Below are positions 48,221-60,509 of a DNA stretch of 64,000 nucleotides, piece by piece. The stretch lies in contig UESW01004566.1 in assembly GCA_900491605.1 (NCBI GenBank), forward strand, positions 1,363,753 to 1,427,752, written 5' to 3'. Source of the stretch: Calamus simplicifolius (taxonomy: Eukaryota > Streptophyta > Magnoliopsida > Arecales > Arecaceae). The notes under the pieces are model-generated. The model saw only the letters and a program-made list of their open reading frames with translations. It did no database searches and was not told the DNA's origin. The translations under genes and the position numbers were made by a program. Position 1 is the first letter of the stretch; every line of letters begins with the position of its first letter.

Positions 48221-49095
48221 CTAGTAAGAAAAGTGATGGTCAATTTGAAACTTGGGAGAGTAGATCTAGGAATTTTAGGCTCCATATACGCTAAATGTAA
48301 TTATAGGAGTGGTAATGCTAAAATTTGGAAAGATATGATGGTGTCATGACTAATGATTCTTGAATTTCTATGTTTTTTAAAGCAAAACAAATTAAACATT
48401 TACCTAGGCTTGGATGAGACCATTGCCACTTACTTATCACTACTAAAATGCGTAAAGGAGGTCAAAAGTCATTTCATTTTAAGGACTTCTAGATCCTGGA
48501 ATGTCATTTCTTCAGCATGGAGGTTTGTTGTCTAAGGATCGCATGTCTAAGATAATTAAGAAATTACAAAGAACAAAGAAGGCCCTATAGGATTGCAATT
48601 TAAATTCAGTCAGTAACATTTTTCAGTGGGCCACTAATTGGAATAAGAGATAGAGGCACTATAAAATAAAGAAAATGAAAATGGGGAGCTAACTCAGGTT
48701 TGTTGATCTCCATACCAACCCCTCCCTTTGGTAGGACCATCTTGATTGGGAAAATAGGATGCAAGAATAATTTTTGATTTTTGAGTGCACCTTATCAAAG
48801 GCAACTTCCTTTTAGATGATGTAAGGTTTGAATTTTTAGTGAGGGCAAGTTTTCACTATTAATTACTTTCACCTTAGGAGCTAGAAAATTTCTAATCAAG
48901 AGAATATAATTCTTATTAGTATTTAGTGTAGATGCATATATATGTATATAAGATTTTTTTTATTATCATTTATATTTATTTTGAGTTGCAATAGTCAAAT
49001 GTGATGTTATTGTTCTATTTGTCCTCATTTTAGTTCCAAATTTAAGCCCCATTTGGGTTGGTTTTATCCACATCATCCATATTTTGACAGCACTT
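48221..49095. other. Spacer, possible LINE relic
   Basis: AT-rich. Around 48,540-48,670 the translation KIIKKLQRTKKAL ... SNIFQWATNWNKR loosely resembles the region between endonuclease and RT of plant LINEs, but stops are frequent and no ends are visible. Treated as unassigned. Confidence 0.35.
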
Positions 49096-49099
49096 CAAA

Positions 49100-50341
49100 G
49101 TAATTAAGGAGATTTATCATCAACATGACCTGGGTAAGCTATCGTTAAAAGAGCAAGACTTTGGTTTCCAAGGGAGCAAGACACTAGGTCTATAATGAAA
49201 CAAGACTTTAGAATTTTAATAGAGCTTTGGGACTCTAGAATTTTAATAGAGCTTTGGGACTCCAGAATTTTAATAAAGCAAGGCTCCAAGGAATGAGGCT
49301 TTAGGGTTTTGATGGGGTAGAGATTTAGTTTTTAATGGAGTAAGGCTTCAACTATTGGGTAGTAAGGCTCCAGAACTTTAATGGAAATAGGCTCCAAGTC
49401 TTTTTTGATGAAGCAAGGTTGTAGGGCTTTGATAGGGCAAGCCTTCAATCTTTAATAGAATGAGGCTTCAAATCTTCAATGGAGTAGGGCTAAAAACTCG
49501 TAATGGAGTAAGGCTCTAAAGTTCTAATAGGAGCAAGGCTCCATGCCTTTCAGCAAAGCAAGATTCTGAAACTTCAGTGGAAAAAGAATTGAATCTTCAA
49601 TAGAGTAGGGCTTCAGAACATTAGTAGAGCAAGATCCTAGGACTTCAATGGAGCAAGATTCTATGACTTTGATGGAACAAGACTTTAAGTCTTTAATGGA
49701 GCAAAATTACAATACTTTGATAGAGCAAGGCTCTAAGTCTTTGATAGAGTAAAGCTTCAATATATTTAGAAAGGCTCCAAATCTTCTATAAAGCAAAACT
49801 TTATAACTATAATAGAGCAAGGCTCTACTACTTTGATGGAGCAAGGCTTCACACTTTCTTTCATAAAGTAATGCTTCAGGCCTTTTTTCATGAAGCAAGA
49901 CTTCAATACTTGAATAGAGCAAGTCTTTCTTTCAAGATGACTTGGCCTCGATTTAGGAGTAAGTGTCATTTTTGGGCTCGATCTAGAATAAATTTAGGAG
50001 TAAGACTCCTCTTTAAACTCAATCTAGACTCATTTTAGAAGAAAGGCATCTCTTGGGCTCAATTCGAGCTTAATCCAGAAGCAAAACTCTCCTTGGAGCT
50101 TAATTTGGACTTGATTTAAGAGCAAAGCTTTTCTTTGGGCTCAACTTGAACTTGATCTAAGAGTAAGGCTTTCTTTTTAAGCTTACTATGGTTTGATTTA
50201 AAATTTTGGCTTAGTTTAAGCTTGATCCAAGAGAACTCTTTGAGCTCAACTCAGGTTTAATTTAAGAGTAGGACTCCCCTTTTGGCTTATACTGGATTCG
50301 ATTTATAATTAGGACTTTCCTTTATATTTGACTTAGGCCTA
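49100..50341. repeat. Degenerate short-unit repeat field, left part
   Basis: From 49,100 to about 49,925 imperfect units of roughly 25-35 bp carry GAGCAAGGCTCCA and CTTTAATGGAGC words. From 49,930 units of about 45 bp carry GGCTCGATTTAGACTTGATT and AAGAGTAAGGCTTTC words. The second type continues on the other side of the MULE at 63,153. Open frames on the minus strand (for example 49,707-49,969) simply translate the repeats. No gene. Confidence 0.75.
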
Positions 50342-50350
50342 ATTTGAGAA

Positions 50351-50975
50351 GGAAAAGACTTTGTACACCGCCCCCGGTGGAGCAAGTCCTACGTGGCTGC
50401 ACCGCCACTCCTAATTGGTCCACGTGGATCTACGTGGTTGACGATGCGGAATGGTATGGCTCTGCTACGATATTACGTTCTGATCGTGACGGCCATTAAA
50501 AACACTTCGCTTTTATTTTAAAATTATTATGCATACGAAAATGCCCTTTCCCTCTAGCCTACTTCTACAGCCATTTTTTCTTGGATTACATCTGTGCAAG
50601 AAAAACTCTTTCTTCCCCCTCGCTCTGGCTTTCGGATGCTAAGGAATCAGTCCAAGGTTTGAGCAAGATCCTAAGCCCTCGCTCTGAGGAGTCCAGTCGA
50701 AAGAAAACTTCTTGAGAAAATATCGTCCGCATAAAAAGTCCTTGTTCCCACTTATTTGTAAAGCTCCTTTATTACACCAACAGTTTTTGTGAAGTTAATG
50801 TGTGACCAAACCATTTAATGCGCAGGTAACTTCCTTAGACCAAAATAGTTATGACATTCGGGAGTCATAACTGTTTAGAGTTTACTATTTTGTAGCACGA
50901 ATGTCAAACTGTATAACTTATGAACTGGGGTATCGTCAGAGTGTTTCGGCGGCCTATATTCCCCGTTATTTCTTT
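50351..50975 (+). repeat. Left terminal inverted repeat of the MULE
   Basis: Aligns by eye with the reverse complement of 62,450-63,143 over its whole length, including CCTACGTGG, GGCTCTGCTACGAT, GACGGCCATTAAAA, GCATCTGTGCAAGAAAAACT-like and TCCAAGGTTTGAGCAAGATC blocks. It lacks about 60 bp present on the right near 62,710-62,790. The inner end holds the first array-type motif (GAACTGGGGTATCGTCAGAG). Confidence 0.9.
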
Positions 50976-52420
50976 TCCATATAGCTCTAGTTACAAACCT
51001 ACGACACCCGTGCTCCAGGATGTCGTCATAAAAGCTACGACACTCCAGATTTACTGTTAAGAGACCATAGTTACAAGCCTACGACACCTGTGCTTATAAC
51101 TAACCATGGAGAGAGCATGGGAATGAATATAATGAAGAGAAGAAGAGGGGGAGGGGCATTCTATGGAGGGCCAAAAGGAGAAGAGGGGGGAGCGACTCCC
51201 CAGTTTAAACCTTAAGAGTCCGGAATGGGTGTCGTCGCCTTAAAGCTAGGGTGTCGTCATATGAGAGCTGGGGTGTTATCAGATGAGAGCTGGGGTATCG
51301 TAAGAGCCTAAGTCGGGATGTCATCGGTCCCTGCCTTTTAACAGTCATGAAATAGGTGTCGTGCCTTAAAGGTAGGGTGTCGTCACGCTAAAGCTGGGGT
51401 GTCGTAAGAGCCTAAGTCGGGGATGTCGTCGGTCCCCGCCTTAACAGTCCCCGCACGGGTGTCATCGCACTAAAGCTAGGGTGTCATCGGATGAGAGCTG
51501 TGGTGTCGTAACAGCCTAATTCGGGGATGTCATCGATCCCCGCCTTAACAGTCTCCGCACGGGTGTCGTTGCCTTAAAGCTAGGGTGTTGTCGCACTAAA
51601 GCTAGGGTGTCGTAAGAGCCTAAGTCGTTGGTCCCCGCCTTAACAGTCCCGGCACGGGTGTCGTCGCCTTAAAACTAGGGTGTCATCGCGCTAAAGCTGA
51701 GGTATCGTAAGAGCCTTAGTTGTCGGTCCCCGCCTTAACAGTCCCCGCACGGATGTCGTCGCCTTAAAGCTAGGGTGTCGTCGCTCTAAAGCTGGGGTGT
51801 CGTAAGAGCCTAAGTCATCGGTCCTCGCCTTAACAGTCCCGGCACGGGTATCGTCGCCTTAAAGCTAGGGTGTCATCGCGCTAAAGCTGGGGTGTCGTAA
51901 GAGCCTAAGTCATCGGTCCCCGCCTTAACAGTCCCCGTACGGGTGTCGTCGCCTTAAAGCTAGGTGTCATCGCTCTAAAGCTGGGTGTCGTAAGAGCCTA
52001 AGTCGTCGGTCCCCGCCTTAACAGTCCCGCACGGATGTCGTCGCCTTAAAGCTAGGGTGTCATCATGCTAAAGCTGGAGTGTCGCAAGAGCCTAAGTCGT
52101 CGGTCCCCGCCTTAACAGTCCCCGCACGGGTGTCGTCGCCTTAAAGCTAGGGTGTCGTCGTGCTAAAGCTGGGGTGTCGTAAGAGCCTAAGTCATCGGTC
52201 CACGCCTTAATAGTCCCGGAACATGTGTCGTCGCCTTAAAGTTAGGGTGTCGTCGCGCTAAAGCTGGGGTGTCGTAAGAGCCTAAGTCAAGATGTCGTCG
52301 CCTTAAAGCTAGGATATCGTCCGATGAGAGCTAGGGTGTCGTAACAGCCTAATTGTGTTATCGTATTTCTTCAAGTGAGGTGTCGTATTTTTTAACCTTG
52401 GTGTCCTAATGCTTTGTCAG
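50976..52420 (+). repeat. Motif array A (about 95-bp units)
   Basis: From about 51,300 to 52,300, roughly ten units spaced 93-95 bp for most of the array. Each carries GTGTCGTCGCCTTAAAGCTA, GTGTCGTCGCGCTAAAGCTG and GTGTCGTAAGAGCCTAAGTC, so three GTGTCGT cores 22 bp apart and then a 51-bp gap. Flanks at 50,980-51,240 and 52,350-52,420 have more scattered cores in both orientations. Confidence 0.92.
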
Positions 52421-52483
52421 GATATATTGACAGCTAAATCTATGGATATCATTGTTCATGACTGTGTGCCTATATTTCCACAG

Positions 52484-54880
52484 ACGATGCTGAAATTATA
52501 GATCGAAAAGAAATCGAGCACACTCCCGACCGTGCACCTTCACCCATCGCTCCAAAAGCAGGGGTTGATACTGTAGTTCCTCAAACTAGAATGGAATTCA
52601 ATTCAGCAGATGAAGTATATACTTTCTACAATGGATACGCAAAAAGAGTTGGTTTTGGAATCACAACAGTGTGTAGCAGGGCCAACAATAACAAACAACT
52701 TTGCTTCAAGCACCTGGCGTGTTGGAGGCAAGAAAAATCTAGAAAAATAGAGAAGAGCATGAATCATAGGGATACTGGGAAAGTTGATTGCATGGCATCC
52801 ATAAAAGCAAGACTGAATGCTACAAGTGGTAAGTGGATATTGGTTGAGGTTTCTCTAGAACATAACCATGGGATGTCCATAACATCAACTGGTTATCTAC
52901 GGTCACATAGGAGGATCAGCACACCAGAGAAGGCAGAGATCAGCAATTTATATGCCGTGAATGTTTCGACAACTCAGATATACTCTGCCATAGCAAGGAG
53001 AAAAGGGGGCAGAAGATAATTGGATTTCACTGAGAAGGATGCTCGTAATTTCATTTGTCACGAACGTCAGTCTAAGCTGAAAGAAGGAGATGCTCAGTCG
53101 ATGGTAATCCATTTCACTGAAATGCAACTCAGAAATCCCAATTTCTTCTATACCTTAGACCTCAATGATAATGGTCATCTCAGGTCTGTCTTCTGGATTC
53201 ATCCAAGGTCAAGATTGGCATGCACATACTTCGTGATGTTCTAAGCTTTGACTCGACCTACTTGACAAATAGATATCAAATGCCTTTTTGTCCATTCGTC
53301 GGGGTCAACCATCATGGACAGTCCACCTTGCTTGGTTGCGCATTGTTGTCTGATGAGAGTACTGAGACATATAAATGGGTTTTTCAGTCATGGCTGGATG
53401 CAAATGGTGGTCAAGCACCTATTGCCATAATAACTGACCAAGATAAGGCAATCGAGGCTGCTGTTAAAGAAGTTTTTCCTAACACATAACATCGATTTTG
53501 TCTTTGGCATATATTGAAGAAGATACCTGAAAAGATTGGCCACATTTGCACAGCAAATCCCAAATTTATGGTTGATTTCGATGAGGCGATATATGATTCA
53601 TTGACCATACAGTCATTCGAGGAAAGTTGGGCACATGTTATGGAGAAATATAAAGAATGCAAGGCTATAGATTGGTTCAATGTCCTTTATGAATGTCGGG
53701 ATAAATGGGTCCCAGTTTACCTAAAGGATACATTCTTCGCAGGTTTGTATGTCATTATCTTTGGTTCATGTTCGCGTTCAACGCTTCTTTTTTTGACAAA
53801 ATTATGTACAGGATGTCATCTTCACAATGGAGCGAGGGCATAAATCACTTCTTCGATGGGTTTATAAATTCGAAGACTACACTAACGGAGTTCATAGGTA
53901 AGTATGAAGATGCCTTGGAGAAAAGGTACGAGGCCGAAAATGAGGAAGATATAGGACATTGCAAACGATTGCTTTCCTAAAGACATCATCACCTTTTGAG
54001 AGACAAGCTGCAGGAAGGTATACAAGGCGCATTTTCAAAAAATTTCAGAATGAGATCCTTGAAATGGCTGCATCAAATACTAAATTGATCAAGGAAGCTG
54101 ATGACTGTTGTGTATATTCTGTAAAGTCGTATGAAAGGATTGAAGTCGATGGAATCGGCAAGGAGATGATCAAAGAATATATCGTGTCATACGATAGAAA
54201 TATTGAGGATGTCCAATGCCAGTGTCGATCCTTTCAATTTAAGGGTTACCTGTGTAGGCATGCCTTGTTGGTCTTCATCAAAGCGATGTATTTCGTTTAC
54301 CAGATAAATACTTCTTGAAGAGATGGTGCAAGGACATGAAATACCAATTCGACGATTTCAACTGCAATACTGAAGGTTGTGATAAAAGCACACGAAAATC
54401 ATGGTAAGTGATAATTTTTTATTTGAAATGTCTTAATATATGTTTTTGATAACATTATGTTATTGATTGTAGATATAGTTTGCTGAGTCATCGGATGATG
54501 AAGCTCATAGATAGCCTCCATGTCTGAAGATGCATTTAATTTAGTGATGGATGGTCTAACACCTATATTCAAAATTATCGTGGATGCTAACTGCGCAGCT
54601 AAGCCAAGTACAGAGCTTGTAATTCAAGGTCCTCAGCAAATTAGGACGAAAGGTTGCCCAAGAGAGTACAGATTAAAGAGTGGAGTCGAGAAGAAGTCAA
54701 AAAGATCAAGAAAAAATCAGGTCAAGCAACCGTTGACGCTCCACCAATGCAAAATAAAGTAAGAGCTGCTTCAAGCAACATGCAGACTTGTATGCAGTCA
54801 ATTAACACTAGAGGACATGAAAAGAATTGTACCACCTTCCAAAACTTTGATGGACGAGTTTGATGCTTATGTATTGAGTC
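52484..54880 (+). pseudogene. FAR1-domain MULE transposase, with frame breaks
   Basis: The segment opens after a likely acceptor (TTTCCACAG at 52,483), so an upstream exon is probable; the first Met in this exon is at 52,591. A FAR1 DNA-binding domain covers 52,600-52,930 (EVYTFYNGYAKRVGFGI, DCMASIKARL, SLEHNHGM). A linker resembling the FAR1 family follows (FTEKDARNFICHERQSKLKE). The MULE transposase domain has the first Asp in LSFDSTYLTNRYQMPF, the second in IITDQDKAIEAAV and the probable Glu in SQWSEGINHFFDGF. A SWIM zinc finger follows near 54,210-54,280 (CQCRSFQFKGYLCRH). The C-terminal exon (from about 54,475) has RTKGCPR..K-type basic sequence. Breaks: stop near 53,017, frameshift near 53,225, stop at 53,487, frameshifts near 53,720-53,840, 53,975, 54,316 and 54,655. 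Confidence 0.88.
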
Positions 54881-54899
54881 AACTAACACAGTAGCACAT

Positions 54900-56340
54900 A
54901 TAAAACACGGGTGTCATAACTTTGTAACTAGGGTGTCTTGGTCGCAAATGAAGTGCTTTGTAACTAGGGTGTCTTTTCAGCCAAATGAAGTGCTCATCTC
55001 GTCTGCCAAGAGGATTTGATATTTTACGAATACACTTGCATTGTTATGACACCCCAGCTCTCGCCTAACGATACCCTTGTTTTAAAGCGACGACACCCCT
55101 GTTCTCACAAAAGGACACCAATGCTTTTAGCGCGACGACACCCAGCTCTGGGCTAACGACACCCTAGCTTAAGCTCGACGACACCCAAAAGGCAAAAATC
55201 CTACGATACCCCAGTTCTCACGAAAGGACACCAATGCTTTTAGCGCGACGACCCCCCAGCTCTGGGCTAACGATACCCTAGCTTTAGCTCGACGACACCC
55301 GAAAGGTAAAAATCTACGACACTCTGTTCTCACGAAAGGACACTAATGCTTTTAGCGCAACGACACCCCAGCTCTGGACTAACGACACCCTATCTTTAGC
55401 TCGACGACACCGAAAGGCAAAAATCCTATGACACCCTATTCTCACGAAAGGACACCAATGCTTTTAGCGCAACGACACCCCAGCTCTGGGCTAACGACAC
55501 CCTTGCTTTAGCTCAACGACACTTGAAAGGTAAAAATCCTACGATACCCCTGTTCTCACGAAAGGACACCAATGCTTTTAGCACGACGACCCCCCAGCTC
55601 TGGGCTAACGATACCCTAGCTTTAGCTCGATGACACCCAAAAGGCAAAAATCCTACGACACCCCTGTTCTCACGAAAGGACACCAATGCTTTTAGCGCGA
55701 CGACACCCCAGCTTGGGCTAACGACACCCGAAAGGCAAAAATCCTATGATACCCCTATTCTCATGAAAGGACACCAATCCTTTAGCGCGACGACACCCCA
55801 GCTCTGGCCTAACGACACCCTTGCTTTAGCTCGATGACACCCGAAAGGCAAAAATCCTATGACACCCCTGTTCTCATGAAAGGATACCAATGCTTTTAGC
55901 GCGACGACCCCCAGCTCTAGGCTAACGACACCCTAGCTTTAGCTCGATGACACCCGAAAGGCAAAAATCCTATGACACCCCTGTTCTCACGAAAGGACAC
56001 CAATGCTTTTAGCGCGATGACACCCCAGCTCTAGGCTAACGACACCCTAGCTTTAGCTCGACGACACCCAAAAGGAAAAAATCCTACGACACCCTTATTC
56101 TCACGAAAGGACACCAATGCTTTTAGCGCGATGACACCCCAGCTCTGGGCTAACGATACCCTTGCTTTAGCTCGACGACATCCGAAAGGCAAAAATCCTA
56201 CGACACCCATGTTCTCACGAAAGGACACCAATGCTTTTAGCGCGATGACCTCCCAGCTCTGGGATAACGATACCCTAGCTTTAGCTCGACAACATCCGAA
56301 AGGCAAAAATCCTACGACACCCCTGTTCTCAATTTATGAC
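54900..56340 (-). repeat. Motif array B (about 114-bp units, inverted relative to array A)
   Basis: The marker AAGGACACCA recurs at 55,111, 55,224, 55,336, 55,448, 55,562, 55,676, 55,767, 55,880, 55,993, 56,107 and 56,221. Each unit has CGACACC-type cores spaced 22, 22, 25, 22 and 23 bp with different sequence between them. The orientation is opposite to arrays A and C. Open frames here are artefacts. Confidence 0.92.
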
Positions 56341-56528
56341 ATTCTAGTTTTCAATTTACGACATCATATATGAAAACTCAAGAAATTGTGAAGTAGAAAA
56401 GGCATAAATATGAATAAATCGAGGATAACCATATTTTCAATATAAAATATTTGCATTTACATTCAATATGAAACAGTGTTAATATGAATAAATTATATTA
56501 AATTTTTAATAAAAGAAGAATAAAAAAA

Positions 56529-59470
56529 TTAAGAACAGTTTGCGACAAGGTCGTTGATCTTTTGGTTGAGGCCCTCTCTCAATATCGTCGCAGCTAATTG
56601 TCGCCGGTATTCTCTTACTTCCTCCACTGTGAAATCCATCTTCATATCAGGATTGTTCTGTCGAGCAAGACATTCCATGTATCTCAGACAGTATAGGCCG
56701 CAATCTAGCGATCCGGCTGGTTGACTTGGGCAATCCGAAATCTCTTCCATCGGCCAAGTATCACCTCCTCCTTATCGCAGTAGATATGGAATATGTGGCC
56801 AAGAATTGTATGCCATTTCTTCGCATTGGCCTTGTACCTGGCGTTGTGTTTTAATGAATTTAGGTGCATGAACACCTTTCTTTCCATGTCGACAGCAACA
56901 AGATGCCAGTGTGAGTTATCGGAGTTTATTATGGTGAATAGAAACCAAAATTGGGCCTTATCTTCATCGGATACATCGTAAAATATCGAAGCCCCTGATG
57001 ATGCAGCGAGTTCATGAGGAGTTAATGGAGAATTCAGACACATAGCAGCTACGAAAACTGATGCAAAGATGCACTTATGGTATCGGTCCGGATGCTCTGT
57101 CCAGTTGCACATCAAAAACTCCTGGCCGGTATCAATTATCTACTAATGGAATGTAAACCGATTAATATAATTCTAAAATAACAACTAGAAAAGATTTCTT
57201 GAGATATTTACATCGTCTATTATCATATTATTGTTAATGAGATCCCGAAGACCTTTCTTTGTTACAACGCCACCTAACTTATTGGTGTACACAGTCTCAT
57301 CGGTTAGTCGTTCACTCAAAATTTTTTTATAATAATTTGGTCATCTTCGATCGTTGTGCTGGGCTTTGATGTGCCCACTGTCTTCGATGACTTTCTAGGA
57401 CGGGTTGTCTCATAAGAATCTCCTCTGACCTTGGATGCCTTTCGCTCCTCAGCTCTTTTTTAACCCTCCTAACAAGAGAAGGCATTCCAACGATTTCTAT
57501 GTCAACATCATCACCCTTTGGAGCAGGGGTGCCAAGTTTCTTATCGGATTTGGACTCCTCTTGGCCCTCCGTAGAATGCCCCTCTCCGCTCTTCTCCTCC
57601 TCTTTATTTTCAATCCCATGCTCTGTTTTATCGTCCAGGGATTCCTCCTCCAATCACTTCTCCTCTTGGTCCTCATCCATCTTATTCTCCTCCTCCATCT
57701 TATTCTCCTCAGTATTTCCTTTAACAGGCTCGAGAACACAGTCCAGGGAATGCCCCTTCTCTATCTTCCCGTCTCCCTTGTCCTCCTTATTTATTGCATT
57801 GCTTTCTTTTATGAGCATGGAATTGAGGAGGCTCTCAGCAATGGATAGCCTGTGCCTGACCTCGTCGATTGATCCTTAATGCAGGCCAATTCAATCCTCA
57901 ACTCGGCACAGCTTTTGTAGCGCTCTGTTGGTTTAGGCGATGCTACTGTCTGTTGACTGAGAAGCCAGCGCTCCTCTGACAGTGGTACAGTAGCTCCTTC
58001 CAACTGCAAAGCAAAATAATAAATAAATTAATATTAAGTAAAAATATTAACACATTAAGTGAAAAATATGGTCAGAGCAATGAAGCAATGTATTAGCTTA
58101 CCAAGTCGTGAGGCTGCATGTTGGCAACCCGAACCGACTGGATCTTCATTTGGTTATCATATCACTTCAACAGCCAGGGCAGTTTATCGGGATATGCTGG
58201 TGCTCTCATTGATGTATGCTCGAGGAACCACGCCTGAACATGATAATTTTTGGATATAAAAAAATGTAATATTAACAAAGAAATTATACTAAAGATACTA
58301 TTTCTGTATCTCAATAATCCTTACCACTAGTGCTGCCAAGCATCCGAACAGGGTAGGCTGCCTCCTAACATTTTGTGCTCTCTTTGAGTGGACCGGCTCC
58401 TTGGAACGCAAGCAAGCAGCTACTTCTGGGAGAGCCAGAACAATCAGCTCCTTGAATGCCGAAGCCCAGTCGATCCTATCCAGCTAACTTAAGTCATCAA
58501 GTGCTGGATGAGATACCGTGGACATCTCTGATTAGACTTTGGAGCCAAAAACATGGCAAACATGTAGGCAATCCAAAGTCTGACGTGTCCTCGATATCTT
58601 TCTATACCTTAGATGATCGGAGTCAAAAATTAACTTCTCCAAACCTTCTTGACAAGATCTAAACCCTGGCTAAATCGTCTGAACAACCTTCCATTGAACA
58701 ACTGCTGGAGGTGTCGATCTTCTTCCCATGAGCTGGAAGGCCAAGAATAAGTGCGACTTCGTCGGCACTGAATAGAACCGGCTTGCCATAGAAAATAAAC
58801 TTGTTGCCTCCATTGTGACATCTTATGATGTCTGCTAGCAGTCACCCATCGACTATGAAAGTTTGCATATCGAGGAAGGCACCAAATGGGGTCCTTCGAA
58901 TAAGTTTTGTATGCTGTCTAGTAAACCCCATCTTCCAAACCTTCTAACGTATACGGCGGGCCTACAACTATTCTTAAATAGCTGGGAAGCCTTCATTCGG
59001 GGACTGGAATAATTTTCATGTCATCTGAAATAGGGGGTAAAACATACTAGTCAACTGGGTGCCATTATGTATGAACTAGGGTGTCATGACATTTTAAGAG
59101 AGGATGTCATAATATCTTAACAAAGGGATAAACATACCTGAAGGAGACGCATCCTCATTCGAATGAAGAACGATGTCCTTGCTCCGTTCCGCAATTTTTC
59201 CTTCTGGTTCTTCTTTATTCGTGGTCTTCATCCATAAACGAAAGCACTCATCTCCATGAATGAAGTAGATGAAATAAAGAACTATGGAAAAAATTTAGAA
59301 CACCGGTGGCTTCTCGAGCAACAAACGAAGGACCTTTAAGGTTCAAAAATTTTTTTATGCCGACCTCAGAGAAATATGAAAGGAGCAGGAGCGCCACGAT
59401 CATATCGCCGATACGCAAACCCGTAGAACCGGCCATGTTATGCAACTTTTCTCGAAAAGATGGCATAGCT
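56529..59470 (-). pseudogene. ULP1-like cysteine protease ORF with upstream plant-mobile-domain-like segment
   Basis: The C-terminal catalytic domain (57,115-56,529) has the His in NSHWHLVAVDM, then FMHLNSLKH where ULP1 proteases usually have Asp (here Asn), and the nucleophile in QPAGSLDCGLYCLRYM. Family role: removal of SUMO or related modifiers. The frame shifts at about 56,720. Upstream is a charged linker (57,653-57,327: Glu/Lys-rich, then EIVGMPSLVRRVKKEL) and a short exon at 58,009-57,809. Around 58,930-58,690 the translation FLDMQTFIVDG (stop) LLADIIRCHNGGNKF, FYGKPVLFSADEVALILGLP resembles the plant mobile domain or DUF1985 found in transposon-borne ULP genes. 59,466-59,248 (GSTGLRIGDMIVALLLLSYF) may be a further exon. 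Exon joins are uncertain; several stops are present. Confidence 0.72.
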
Positions 59471-59479
59471 GAGTTAGTA

Positions 59480-60345
59480 GGGTGTCATCAAATTATAACT
59501 AGGGTGACGTCAAAATTCCCGCCTAGTTCAAATTTATCGTAGTGGTGTCATAAGTTTATACCTAGGGTGTCGTAACATTTCAACTGGAGTGTAGTGAAGG
59601 ATTTTCGGCCGAATTCCCTCTGGGGTGTCGCAGGAATTCTCTCCGTGGTTAGTTATAAGCACGGGTGTCGTTGCATTGGTGCTAGGGTGTCATGAGGTTT
59701 CAAATGGGGTGTTGCGAAGGATTTTCTATCAAATTCCTCCTGGGGTGTCGTGGGGATTCTCTCCATGGTCAGTTATAAGCATGGGTGTCGTAGCATTGGT
59801 GCTAGGGTCTCGTGAGGTTTCAACTGGGGTGTCACGAAGGATTTTCGATCGACTTCTCCTGGGGTGTCGCGGGGATTCTCTCCATGGTCAGTTATAAGCA
59901 TGGGTGTCATAGCATTGGTGCTAGGGTGTCATGAGGTTTCAACTGGGGTGTCGCGAAGGATTTTCAGCCGAATTCCTCCTAGGGTGTCGCGGGGATTCTC
60001 TCCATGGTCAGTTATAAGCACGGGTGTCGCAGCATTGGTGCTAGGATGTCGTGAGGTTTCAACTGGGGTGTCGCGAAGGATTTTTGACCGAATTCTCCTG
60101 GGGTATCGCGGAGATTCTCTCCGTGATCAGTTATAAGCATGGGTGTTGTAGCATTGGTGCTAGGGTGTCGTGAGGTTTCAACTAGGGTGTCATAAAGGAT
60201 TTTTGGCCGAATTCCTCCTGGGGTGTCGCGGGATTCTCTCCGTGGTCAGTTTTAAGCACGGGTGTCGCAGCATTGGTACTAGGGTATCGTGAGGTTTCAA
60301 CTGCGGTGTCGTAGATCTTTTTTTGGGTGAACATAACTTGGGTGT
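59480..60345 (+). repeat. Motif array C (about 120-bp units)
   Basis: The marker AGTTATAAGC or a variant recurs at 59,651, 59,771, 59,890, 60,010, 60,129 and 60,248. Each unit has GTGTCG cores at spacings 22, 22, 36 and 40 bp. The plus orientation matches array A. Confidence 0.92.
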
Positions 60346-60509
60346 CATAATACTTCCGGTCGGTTTCCTCTTGGGACGTCGTAAAGCTTATCCGTCCAGC
60401 GTGTATTTGGTTTCCCGACACTCTCTTCAGTAATGGTTTTTGTTCCTCATCCCCCGAAACTCAACGAGGGGGGCGCAACCCTTCGTTTTTTGTGAGCGTC
60501 CACTGAGAT

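Noticed and set aside
48540..48700. LINE endonuclease/RT linker-like translation
   Set aside because: Many stops and very weak resemblance; kept only as a note on the spacer.
49104..49969. Minus-strand ORFs with repeated CSIKVLEP-like peptides
   Set aside because: They translate a degenerate DNA repeat field, and the reading frame is not kept.
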